Positions 49,901 to 60,599 of a DNA stretch of 64,000 nucleotides are shown piece by piece. The DNA comes from Phoebastria nigripes (Eukaryota; Chordata; Aves; Procellariiformes; Diomedeidae). How positions within the stretch are numbered: the first letter of the stretch is position 1; every line of letters starts with the position of its first letter. The notes under the pieces are model-generated. The model ran no database searches. It was given only the letters and a program-made list of their open reading frames with translations, and was not told the origin of the DNA. Made by a program: the position numbers and the translations under genes. The stretch spans positions 2,288,498-2,352,497 of the forward strand of contig JAYKAV010003110.1 of assembly GCA_035582835.1 (NCBI GenBank), in the 5' to 3' direction.

Positions 49901-52260
49901 AGGACATGCCTGGTCCAAGCATGTACGAGGAGAAGGGCTTCAACAAAGAATAATGCCAAATGTTAGGCTAATCATGCAGGAGGAACAAGCATCTACCATA
50001 TACAAGCAACACAAAGGAAATTTGACAGATGATGAAAATCCCCTGATATCTGAGTCTTCTGTAAGAGCAACAAGCCACTTAATGATCTACTATCTGGTGC
50101 TATATACCTCTCCCCTACATTGTCTCCCCTGAGAAAAGGTACTCCCAAACACCAGGCTGCCTTTGTCTCTGGCATAGAAGCCCATAGAGAATTGCAGAGG
50201 TTATAGAAATAATGAATACAACTTAATATAATAAATCTTTTCTTTTTAAAATGTAATAAACAGTCAGCTGAACAAAACTGATTCACAAGTTCCAGCATGT
50301 TACCCTAGCAACTCTGTAAGAAAAAACAATCACACATTATGAAATATCGTTTAGTATTTTGTAGAACTGCAGAATAGTTTAAATTATAATCTTACTGCAT
50401 TACATACTGAATATACTAACATGTAGGAAGAGCCTGTTTTTGGCCTGACTAGATGCAATAAGTAATTTGTAAAAAACAAGTGAAAGTAAATTAGAGAAAT
50501 ATATATTCATATTAAGAATACATGTATTTCTGGACTAACATACACATATTGTTCAAAGTTTCTAAATACAATAATGAACATGTATAATCCATATAGCCTC
50601 TAAACCTGGCCAAAACCAGATAGAGAAACCAAACACAGAGGTACAGAGAAGAAAATGAAGGGAGAAATAATTCCTTGGCTAATCTGTGCCTGGCATCTGG
50701 GGAGCAGAGTTCTTTGAGAGAACTGCTTTAGCTCTCACACATGAGGTTACCTCTAAGGAAAAGACATATGAAAAGGCCTGAGAACAAAAGCCCAATTATA
50801 AAAGCTGAAGGCATGATTGCCATTGTACAAATGAATTTACTAATTTACGCCATTTATTCCACATAGCCCCTTTCTGAAACCTTTTAATATTGAGAGCAGC
50901 CCAGCTTAACTTGGAAAGCTCTGAGGAGTTCTGTGAAAGGTTGGGAAGGTAAACAAGAGGTAGAGTTAACTGCAGGAACTGTCAACCTAGTCGTCCTTTG
51001 GTTATCTCCCTTTTAGCTCAAGAGGCATGAGGAGACCACCACTGTACTACATTGCCTTTGCACTATTGCTTTCCCCTGTCTTAAATTTCTGGTGTTGGGA
51101 TGTGCTCCTGTGCATGTGATACAGAGCTGGGCATTAAAGAATAAAACCTCTTCCTGCCAGTAGACTTCCTAATTTTTCTTTGTTCCCGGGGAGAAGGTAA
51201 GGGGTAGTTATCAGCAAGTCGGGATGCTGTTGTAAAAAGTAACTACCAATAGTGTCACTCAGAATTTATTACCCTCCGCAGATTACAAAAACCTTATGGC
51301 TTCTCCTTGTGATGTCTCTGAAGGATTCTTTGAAAGCAAGCATCTGACAGACAGTTCCTATGGTAATGACTGTTACTGCCCTATATATAACATGAGTTTT
51401 ATGTGTGTGTAATTCTCGTCGATTATTCTAAAAAACTGAATGAGTCTAGGATACTTTTGTATATCACCTACTGTGAAAATTGCTTTGGTGGCAAGCAAAA
51501 TCAACTACTCCGTGACCTACACTTCTTGATATTAGAGGTTATATGAAACTTACTGCACTCTCCTTTCTCCACAGTTATTGCTACTTCTTCCCCTCCATTT
51601 TTACTCTAAGATTACAGGGATGTGATTGCACAATACAGGCAGCACAGATGGCAGCTGAAGGTCTGTATCTGCAGGTGTCTGCGTAACAGCTGAGTCAGTG
51701 TATGCAGCTGAGCACAGCTCACTTTCTGACATAGATGTTCAGCGCCATTTCTCTGAATCATGGCCTTGCATAACTTTGGAAGTACCTCTGGCAAATTTTA
51801 GACTATACTCAAGTACACAGTTCTTTGGCAGGCAGATGTCAGAGGAAGCCTTGCCCTGAATTCATTGTAAATGCTCAGAAGACAGAAATACTTCCTGCAT
51901 TTGCTACTGTGGAGGCAAAGGGTGGACTTAATGATATAAAACACTGGGAAAGTGTAGGCCCTGTATAAATATATCACCTATAAATATAAACAGTATATAA
52001 ATAATCACCTATACTCAAAGAAAGTTTGCGGGAGATCTGCTCAAGTTTGTTGACAGACTCCAGTAGAGAGAGGAAGATGAATCTTTAGAGCCAAGGAGGA
52101 AGTCATGTAGTCCTATGATAGCTAGGAGAGAAGAACTGGTTCTTGTAGTTTGGGAGGACAGGATGATGTCATTCTGAGCTTTGTGGAATTGCCTTCCTCT
52201 TGATAGGGCTCAGATACATCCAACATCTCCTTTCTGATAGTCAAGGTTACAAATCAGGTG
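40961..52260. other. Non-coding flank upstream of MBIP
   Basis: Declines from the CpG-island shore into AT-rich DNA. No coding exon recognised; (AT)12 at 47115. The interval about 48830-49300 is complex, low in simple repeats and rich in TAAT/ATTA-type motifs, so is a candidate conserved element. By synteny this side should lead toward NKX2-1. Confidence 0.65.
47115..47138. repeat. (AT)12 microsatellite
   Basis: Twelve perfect AT units. The Tyr-Ile run in the minus-strand frame across it is an artefact. Confidence 0.95.
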
Positions 52261-52613
52261 TGTCGTGAATGAGCTTAAAGAATCACTGTCGAAGGTATTA
52301 GCAGAAAGTGATTTTAATAGAAATTTATGAAAGCGTGACTTAACAGAGTTCGATGGCAAGGTTCACTCTATCACTTACTACACAGATGAAGCATACAAAC
52401 GAAAAGAGCATGGGAAGCTGAAAATTCCTTGACTAGTGTAAACACTACCTAGCAACAACTAAAACATCAGCGTGTTATCAACCTTATTCTCATACTAAAT
52501 CCAAAACACAGAACTATACCAGCTACTAGCAAGAAAATTAACTCTATCCCAGCCGAAACTGGGGTATTGTGTTAGAATTGAGTTGGAATGATTTATACAG
52601 AGGCCGAGGACAG

Positions 52614-52817
52614 AAAGGTTAAGGGAGACCCTGCCGTTAAGTCACAAGGTTCAGAGAAGACCCAGCTGGATCCAGTCTTAGTCCCAGACTTGGTCAATGG
52701 TTTATATCTAATACGAAAAGGGTAAGGAGACCCTCCTGTTGAGTCACGGGGTTCAGAGTAGACCCAGCTGGATCTACCCCTAGTCCCAGACTTGGTCAAC
52801 GGTATATGTCTAAGGGA
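52614..52817. repeat. 102-bp tandem duplication inside the 52-53 kb LTR
   Basis: Two diverged copies share GACCCAGCTGGAT (starting at 52659 and 52761) and TAGTCCCAGACTTGGTCAA, with a period of 102 bp. Because 102 is a multiple of three, the minus-strand frame shows a 34-residue repeat (T-K-S-G-T ... S-S-W-V-x-S-E-P). The coding look is a by-product of the duplication. Confidence 0.9.
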
Positions 52818-53109
52818 TTGTATATGTTTAGCAGTAGTCTAAGGTTCGTTCCCAATTTTAAGATAGACCATAAGATTTAAGCAGACTATATTTGCTAGCG
52901 GGTATTTCCATCAATTCACACACACACAGAGATACAAAGATAGATAAATATACAAAGATATACCTGTTAAAAATCCCCCTTGAGTTTAGTGAAAAATTCA
53001 CGTAAAATGTCTTGGTATTTCTCAACGGGTGAAGGGTTGAGCCTCAAGGAGTGTTGCAGCCCAGATCCTATGCCAGCCAGCGACGGTCCTCTGAATATCG
53101 CAAACTCAA

Positions 53110-53123
53110 GAGTTTGCAAACTC
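53110..53123. repeat. 14-bp perfect palindrome in the LTR
   Basis: GAGTTTGCAAACTC reads the same on both strands. Directly to its left, GCAAACTC (53100-53107) pairs with GAGTTTGC (53110-53117). This could be a symmetric factor-binding site. Confidence 0.85.
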
Positions 53124-53550
53124 TGAGGAGCATTCCACTCAGAGGGAGATTCTGGGTGCAGCCCGTTGCGGTCCAGGAGAACTCAAAGGGCCTCACTTGG
53201 GACCGCTGTTTATAGGGTTGCAAGATGATTGACTTTAGTCATCTGTCAAAACTCTCAAGGTTTAAGGGTATCAGGGGGTGACAATTATCGCCACTCTTGT
53301 CCTCTGCTTGGGCCAGGCAGTGGAAGTTTCTGGTACAATCAGTACATTCCCCAGCCTCAGCTACGCAAGAGTTCCTGATACGGTAAAGGGACGCTTCACC
53401 GCCTGACTCATTACACCAAGGCCAAGGTTTAACGGGAGTTTCTGAGATCGTGGAGCGGCCCAGGAGGGGGGGGAATTGCACCACCACAAGGTGTCATGGG
53501 GAGAGAAGTGGTGTGATGCAGTATATACACCGTCCTGTGACGGTTCCACA

Positions 53551-56500
53551 GTGAGATACCCTTTCCTGTAGATACTGCAGTTATATGCTAGTAGACAGTG
53601 CAGATATAAGCTCTTCCAGCCTAATGCTGCTGGTCCCCATGTGCAAACAGATGGAAGAAGTGGGAGACTGGGAACCTTGACTGAAGGGGAGAAAGAAATC
53701 TGAGGAAGAAAGAAACCAGGTGATGGCTTACGTAAGAAGCAGTTTGGGAAAGAAGAGGAGGTTTGCTCCTTATAGGTCCAAGAACTTCAAATAGCTTAGG
53801 GAACAAAGGAAGGTAGGAAATGCGAGAGGGAGGTGGCATGGTGCATGGGCATGGTGCCTACTGAGACTGACACACTAAGGGACCAGAAATGGAGCCAAAG
53901 CCTGCTGTCTGAGAAGGCTTTGTGCTTCTCCAGTAGTTTTATAGGCAACATTATTTCATTGTCTGCATGAAACATTAGAGCTCATTACAATGCTGTAGAT
54001 CCAAACAAACTGGGGAGATTTGGGGAGGAATGTTGTTCCCTTGAGTAGCTTCACAAGATCAGCTTACAGAAGTGGGTGGGTGGTGGGGAGTGGGAGAAAA
54101 AAAACCACATGGGAAAGAACTGAAAATTCCCAGAGTTCCACTGACCACCATAGCTGTCAAGAAGGTGGTTTGTGCATAAAAGAGTGGCAAGGTCCCAAGG
54201 GTGCCAGCAGTGCTGTAGACTATTTGTAATGATTTTGTAGTGAGATACAGTGATGAGTTCATCCGTTACCAGCACTGCGAAGAACTGAGCTATGGAGTCT
54301 AGTGGTGGACAATTTCATTCCTAGATCCAAGCCTATGAGAGTGAAACAATGGTGCTTGCTGCTCCATGTGAAAGGTGTATCTTCTCTGGAAGCTCACTTC
54401 TTTTCTTTCATTAGAGGAGAAAATAAAAAGATTTTCATAAAAATGAAGAGTAAAAATAAACACTTGATGATATCTTGTCTGTGGACATAGTTTCATTTTA
54501 CTTCAGCTGTGGCATGAAAGATCATGAAATATCTTCATCTGGCCTTTCATTAAACCACACTATCTTTAAACATATTTCAANGAAAGTAAAGGGTTTGGAG
54601 TATTAAAAACATATACAAAGATTTTGCAGGTAATGTGTATGTGAAGGTTCAAGCAGTCATCCAAGGCCAGAGTACCTGAAGAAGTGAGGGACTGTTAAAT
54701 TACTATGATCTTAAAAATAATTACTGTAATACTTTGGAGAATACATTTGCCATAACAAATATAGAACATATTTTCTAATTTCTATTATGGTTATCAAGGT
54801 CATTCAGTGACAGAATGCAAAATCTTTTATTTTTCTCATTCAGATACTGTCAGGTGCATAAATTCTATAGCTAATGTAGAAAGGCATTTAAAAATTGGAA
54901 TTCATTAATGAAGAAATTATGTCTTTGCCCAATATCACACAATAATTTTTATCTTGTGAACAGAGTTTAACAATACACAGGCTCAGGCTGGCTTTATTCC
55001 ACTAATACATGCCATTTCCAAAAGTGTGTTGCCTATATATTAAACATAGTGCACACACAAGTACCTTAGCATTCCTTGAAAATGAATTTCAAACCCACAT
55101 TTATTGTAAGTACTTTGGGGCAAGAACCATCTTTTGTTATTAAACAATGCAAATGGGATCTTGGCCCATAATTGGGGCTCCTAAGCACTGTGAATTCTTT
55201 CACCAATGTCTCACATTCTCTTTCTCCCTCTCTTTGTCCCTCTGCAGATTATGCCAGTGTTTACAAAGGTTGGGATCCCTTGCATCCTCATCAGTTTTTA
55301 CATTTGCCCAAGAATCAGATTCAGTTAGCCTAGCATTCTTCACAAAGATAAAAGGGTGACAGATCCTGACACATTTGTGCTTTTGAAAAGTAGAAAAGCT
55401 GATTTCATGCATAAACCCTATCCTAAAGCTGTCTCCAAGGTGAAATTGTATCAGTCTTGGTATAAAAAGCGGAAGGAGACAGATATTTAAACTACATACA
55501 GTGATGTGCTTGAGCACTCTTTCTTATACTATAACCAGAAAAATGCTGTAATAGCCTTATTTTCCAGTTTTTAACCACTGAAACTTTGCTTTAAATCTCA
55601 TTTCTTTGTGATCAAAAGACACCTAAGACACCTCATTTGTGTCTTAGGTGACAGCCAATCTTCTTCACATGTACGGGCTTCTATCAGCATTATTTAAAAC
55701 TATAATACTGGGCAAGAAGATATATTACTGAATGCTTTTTTTACAGTTGCATTACCTGGACAGACATATATACGTGAGTCATGCATTAATCACTGAATTA
55801 CTAGACTTTAATCATTTATTTATACATAACAGATCAGTATGTTCTATCATAAATAAATGAGTGAATTTACTAAAGTATTGATAATTCTTTGTGATTTTAT
55901 TCAGTGACAGTGATTTAGAAAAACTAGAAAGAAACATTAAATTATTAAAGACATACAAAGAGCTAGAATGGGTGATACTGCCAAATTAGAAGTCTCTTTC
56001 TAGGGTCTGATACTTTAGCCTGTAGTTAAAATGAGCTTTGCCACTGAAAGAGCATTGTGACCATAATGCTTGTTCCCCAAACAGGAGTGGTGTAGCAACA
56101 ACTATTCAGTCACAGGTTCTTAGGTTGTTTGTATAGTATAAAGCCAGTAGAAACCATTGCAATTCTCTAGCTGGACCTCCCACATAACATAGTTCTAAGA
56201 ATTTCCTGGAATTAATTCCTTCTGGAATTAGAGTACGTTTGAGAAAAGATGCTATTCTTGATTATAACATTTCCAGAGAAAAAAAATCTACCAAAACTCT
56301 GAGTATGATGTTTCAATGATTATCGTAACAATGAAAAAAATGGGACCTTTAGCCTAAATTTATGTAGCCTTTAATTTCAGCCACTGAGTCTTGTTACACA
56401 TTGATTTGCCCAGACTGAAGACATTGATCAAACTTCATCTTTCTTTAGTAAAAACCTTACAGAACTTGGACAAATCACTCATTAACTTTCTTTCTGGGCT

Positions 56501-58382
56501 TCTCTGCAGACAGAACTTAGTGTGCAGAAAGCATATAAATTCACAGTGTTTCAGCTAGTCAGCTCTAGTTTGCCAGGCACACCCATCTGATGAATGCTAA
56601 ATAGCTAAGACACAAACTACCTTACCTTAAAGACAATTTTAGTGTCATATACATGAGATTTTTTATTTCACTTTGTAATGAAACAAACTGCCTCTAAAAA
56701 AGGTTGAACCAGCAGCAAGGAAAAAAACTGATGTACACCCTCTCCCTTTACTCAGTACTCTTGTGCATGCAGATCACATATGAGGCCACAGTTATCATTG
56801 GCATGTATGCATCGGGCCAGGCTAAACCTTATATTCTCAGAAGTATTCAGTATGTTTATACTTCCATCTGCTCTGGTCAGGGAGCAGAACTATATCATTT
56901 GAGTTATAGTCTGCATTGCACATAGGCTATAGCTGTAGTTAGGATTGTTCCTAAAGCTCATGTATTGGCTTTAAATTAATTAGGGGGGATAAAAAAGTTG
57001 TCAGGGAAGGAAAACAGTTGATGCCAAAATCTTTTCCAACAAGAAGTTCATTATAAATAGCAAGACATCAATGGAAGCCTCACCTTCAAGGAAATCATGA
57101 TTAGAGGCTGGAAAAGGGTTAAAGAGGTATAGGTACAGCAGAATGTCAAGGGAATCTTGCTATTATTTTATCTCGTGGGACATGTTAAACAGTATTAGTA
57201 GCCTGGATATGGATTTGGAGAGTAGAACCACTGACAGACATGTGACTGCATGGAATTGCAAGATGATGAGCACAGCTCATAGTCCCACATTGAAACCCAG
57301 TATTCTGCTGCTAAAGAGCAGACAGAGATGATAAGGACCCCCACAAAGAAGTAGACCTCTAGAAAGATCCAATAAATAATTTTTTAAAATATTGATTTGG
57401 ACAGCTGGTGTTACCAGCATGTTCATGGTATTTCAGAAATCTATCCAAAGCAACACTGAAATGGACCAGATGTGGGCAGTGTGTCGAGTCCCTGCTGAGC
57501 TAGATATGCAGTTCCTGAGAAAGGCATTCTTAAGGTAGAATATATATGACCGTGATTTTGAAGCATTTAGCTACAAATAGCAATTATGTAATTAGCTTGA
57601 TGTAACTGCCTGATCCGAATTTGAGGCATCCTTCTTAGAAAGGACCTGAAATTGAGAGCCCAAAGAGCTGTTAGTACCACAGGTTGAGCTTGAGCACAGT
57701 GTTGCAGGGAGAAATCTCATCTGAATTTCTGCCATATCCTCTAAGTTATTAATAACATCACAGATTTCTGATTCAGGGCCTCCCACTGAGAGAATTCCTG
57801 TCAGCTTCCTTGTTTCTATGACAAAACCAGGCCATATAAAACAATGTGTTGTTTGCTTGAACCCCATTACCAAACAATGCAGATGACTTGGTATCTGGTT
57901 TCTCCTCAGGCACTTCTGCCTGAGATACCTTTAGGGTAGCCCAGCCACAGGACTATACTTGCAGTTGTAGGGCAGTTCTGAGCAGAAATGTCCTCCCCTT
58001 CTCTAGAAGCAGGGTCACTGCGCATACTGGTATGCAAGGAGCGTGGGTCAGAGATGTAAATATGCACACACGTATCGGAGAGCAGGGTCAAGAAACCCAA
58101 GCTCATCCTCCCTTCTGGGTCCTCTAATCATGTTAGCTGAAGTCAGACTCAAGTCGTGCTTTGTGTCTACCTGAGCCTATGACTTTTATATTCCTCGCTG
58201 TTCTAACAAGAGATGAAAGAGGTCTTCCAGTCAGAAAAGCCAAGGCCTTTTGATAAGATCTGGTCGTATTGGGCCCTTGTAGTTACGCCACTTGTTTGGG
58301 AGGCAGGACCTTTGAGTGAGGAGGCCTAAGCCAAAATTTTCGTAATTACTCTTGGAATTAATATCACCATCAGATGATAATA
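53551..58382. other. Non-coding DNA between the two LTRs
   Basis: No gene recognised. The two LTRs are in opposite orientations and of different families, so this interval is not a provirus interior. Contains the 12-bp hairpin at 55620 and an N at 54582. The longest frame (57592-57873 minus) has no recognisable motif. Confidence 0.7.
55620..55650. repeat. Perfect 12-bp inverted repeat with 7-nt loop
   Basis: CACCTAAGACAC (55620-55631) and GTGTCTTAGGTG (55639-55650) are exact reverse complements around CTCATTT. After one mismatch the outer G-C pair also matches. It lies in otherwise plain non-coding DNA. Confidence 0.92.
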
Positions 58383-58977
58383 TGTGCTGGTTTTGGCTGG
58401 GATAGAGTTCATTTTCTTCAAGGTAGCTAGCATGGGGCTATGTTTTGGATTTGTGCTGGAAACAGTGTTGATAATACAGGGATGTTTTNGTNANTGCTGA
58501 GCAGTGCTTACANANAGTCAAGGCCTTTTCTGCTTCTCACACCACCCCACCAGTGAGTAGGCTGGGGGTGCACAAAAAGTTGGGAGAGGACACAGCCAGG
58601 ACAGCTGACCCCAACTGACCAAAGGGATATTCCACACCATATGGTGTCATGCTCAGCATATAAAGCTGGGGGAAGAAGAAGGAAGCGGGGGACGTTCGGA
58701 GTGATGGCGTTTGTCTTCCCAAGTAACCGTTACACCTGATGGAGCCCTGCTTTCCTGGAGATGGCTGAACACCTGCCTGCCGATGGGAAGCAGTGAATGA
58801 ATTCCTTGGTTTGCTTTGCTTGCACACGTGGCTTTTGCTTTACTTACTAAACTGTCTTTATCTCAGCCCATGAGTTTTCTCACTTTTACTCTTCTGATTC
58901 TCTCCCCCATCCCACCGGCAGGGAGTGAGCAAGCGGCTGCGTGGTGCTTAGCTGCCGGCTGGGGTTAAACCACGACA
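58383..58977 (+). mobile_element. Solo LTR, ERVL-like, plus orientation (595 bp)
   Basis: Begins TGTGCTGGTTTTGGCTGGGA and ends GGGGTTAAACCACGACA, giving TG...CA termini typical of an LTR. This pattern is familiar from ERVL-type LTRs abundant in neoavian genomes. A TATA-like CATATAAAG lies at about 58656-58664, with GC-richer sequence after it. No retroviral internal region or second LTR is seen on either side, so it is a solo LTR. Adjacent 5-mers (TAATA / ATCAT) do not match, so no clean target-site duplication. Several Ns sit at 58489-58515. The open frame at 58537-58827 on the minus strand is a shadow of the LTR. Confidence 0.85.
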
Positions 58978-59563
58978 ATCATCTTGCTTTTCCAAATACT
59001 GAATCTAAATATTGATATAGAGCTTCTGTTTAATTATAACTAGTTCTGCCATTTCAATCTAATAAAGCCGCAATATCTCTCTTTGGATTTCTTTTGTTCC
59101 CAGTTTTTTAAAATATATTTTTAAAATTTAACTCTGTGTAGTTTTAGTTCTTGTTAGTTTGCTCTAATTTCTCTTCTCTGATCTGTATCCATTACCCTTA
59201 ACTTTTCTGTTCCTCCATTTGTGTTATATGAAGTGTGAATTCGCTTATCAATTATTTTTACAGCTGCTTTCACTTGGCTGTAGGCTAGGTTTGTTTCATA
59301 ATTAGTCTGCCCTTCTTTCCTTGTTATGCTAATGTTTTGGGAGATATCTATTAAAATGTTCTTAAGCAGCTCACAATTACTGGTTACATTTTTTCATTCA
59401 TGTTCTTCTCACATTTGATTTGATTGATTTGTTTCCAGATTGGATTTTATTCTGTTCAGCCATCAAATTTCCTAACTATCCCTTGCGCCCAGGCAACCAC
59501 TAGTTGCTTAGTTCTGCAAAAAATTCCCCTTTACCTGCTCACCGTGAGGTCCAAGATGGAAAC

Positions 59564-60164
59564 CTACATGGTAGAGGCAACAGTTGGAATAAAGACATCA
59601 TCACCTAGGATTTTTAGGCAATCCACTAACGTTTTGATATTGGAAACATGAGAAACATGAGAGCTTTTGTAGGGGAGCCCTTTGAGGGGGAGCAGAGGTC
59701 GGCCAATCCCATCTTTATGCCAGACTACCACTTCTCCCCCTTCAGTCTTTAAATAAGCAACAACCATTGATTTTAACATCCCAGTCATGTGAGTTTCCTT
59801 TCAGGTCCCAGTAATACCAATAAGATTGATTTTAGGCTCATAATTGACCTATTCCAATTCCCCCCCGCCCTTTTTTTTTCAGCTGGGCTTCTAGCAGTGG
59901 TGCCCTGGCAATTCCATAATTTCTTCTCTTCGTGCTCTTCAGTATCTTGATTAAGTCTGTTCTCAACATTTCGATTTTTTGTAATGTGTAAATGCTCATT
60001 TGTTTCCTCTCCCACTCTGTCCTGTAAGTGCAACACCTCCTCTGACTCCTGTAGTTGGTCCATCTGCTAAAAGGCTGGTTCCTCCTCCACACCAGAAGCC
60101 ACCCAAACTGTGCAGCCTCCATCCACCCACGAGATAAACTGGTACTCCATCCACCTTCCACCAT
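59564..60164 (-). other. Unidentified coding-like relic (minus strand)
   Basis: Three overlapping open frames on one strand over 600 bp: 60164-59838, 60063-59785 (Glu-rich start, M-D-Q-L-Q-E-S-E-E-V-L-H-L-Q-D, coiled-coil-like) and 59788-59564 (G-G-E-V-V-V-W-H-K-D-G-I-G-R, then L-P-L-K-G-L-P-Y). The composition looks more protein-like than the flanks, and the last two frames could be one frame with breaks. I do not recognise the family. It may be a decayed mobile element or retrocopy, or chance. Confidence 0.25.
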
Positions 60165-60551
60165 TTATGTAATAAATCACTTTTTATTGTATATTTTCTA
60201 TTGTCCTAGGCTTGCAGTATTCTGTGATAAAGTGTAGTATTGCATCAAGCTAATTACCGTCTTGTGAGCACCGTGTTGTACTAGTACTCACAGAATACAT
60301 TTCCATTAACTTCGTAATCTCAGGATATATTTAAAATGGGGGTATAAATAAGCAGGGCTTAGAAAAGTGAGTAATTATATGATTTATCCTGCACATAGCT
60401 TTTAGCTTCACTTTCCCCTATTTAAACATCCTCTGTCAGTCTTCCCTGCCTTCAGCTGGAAATAGTAGTGCTGTTGTAGCAGTGGTGATGTAAGAACAGG
60501 CAGAGATACAGGGCATGGAGAAAGAGGTAGACCAGATCAGCTGGTGTAGTT

Positions 60552-60599
60552 GCAAAAGTGAGGCAAGCTTTTGGGGCAAAAGAGAGGCAAGCTTTTGGG
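60552..60599. repeat. 24-bp tandem duplication (2 copies)
   Basis: GCAAAAGTGAGGCAAGCTTT and GCAAAAGAGAGGCAAGCTTT (each followed by TGGG) are adjacent with a period of 24 and a single difference. A simple recent duplication. Confidence 0.85.

Larger units (their letters stand above)
52261..53550 (-). mobile_element. Probable ERVL-like solo LTR, minus orientation (about 1.29 kb)
   Basis: On the minus strand it starts TGTGGAACCGTCACAGGACG and ends ...CATTCACGACA, so the termini are TG...CA and the 3' tip shares CACGACA with the LTR at 58.4 kb. A TATA-like CTATAAA (53215-53209) lies about 335 bp from its 5' end, and GC content is above the flanks. It contains a 102-bp tandem duplication (52614-52817) and a 14-bp palindrome. 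No internal retroviral genes adjoin it. Flanking bases (AGGTG / GTGAG) do not form a clear duplication. The length is large for a solo LTR; the family name is inference. Confidence 0.55.

Noticed and set aside
53551..58382. Possible provirus interior between two LTRs
   Set aside because: The LTRs differ in sequence and face opposite ways, and the interval has no gag, pol or env-like motifs.
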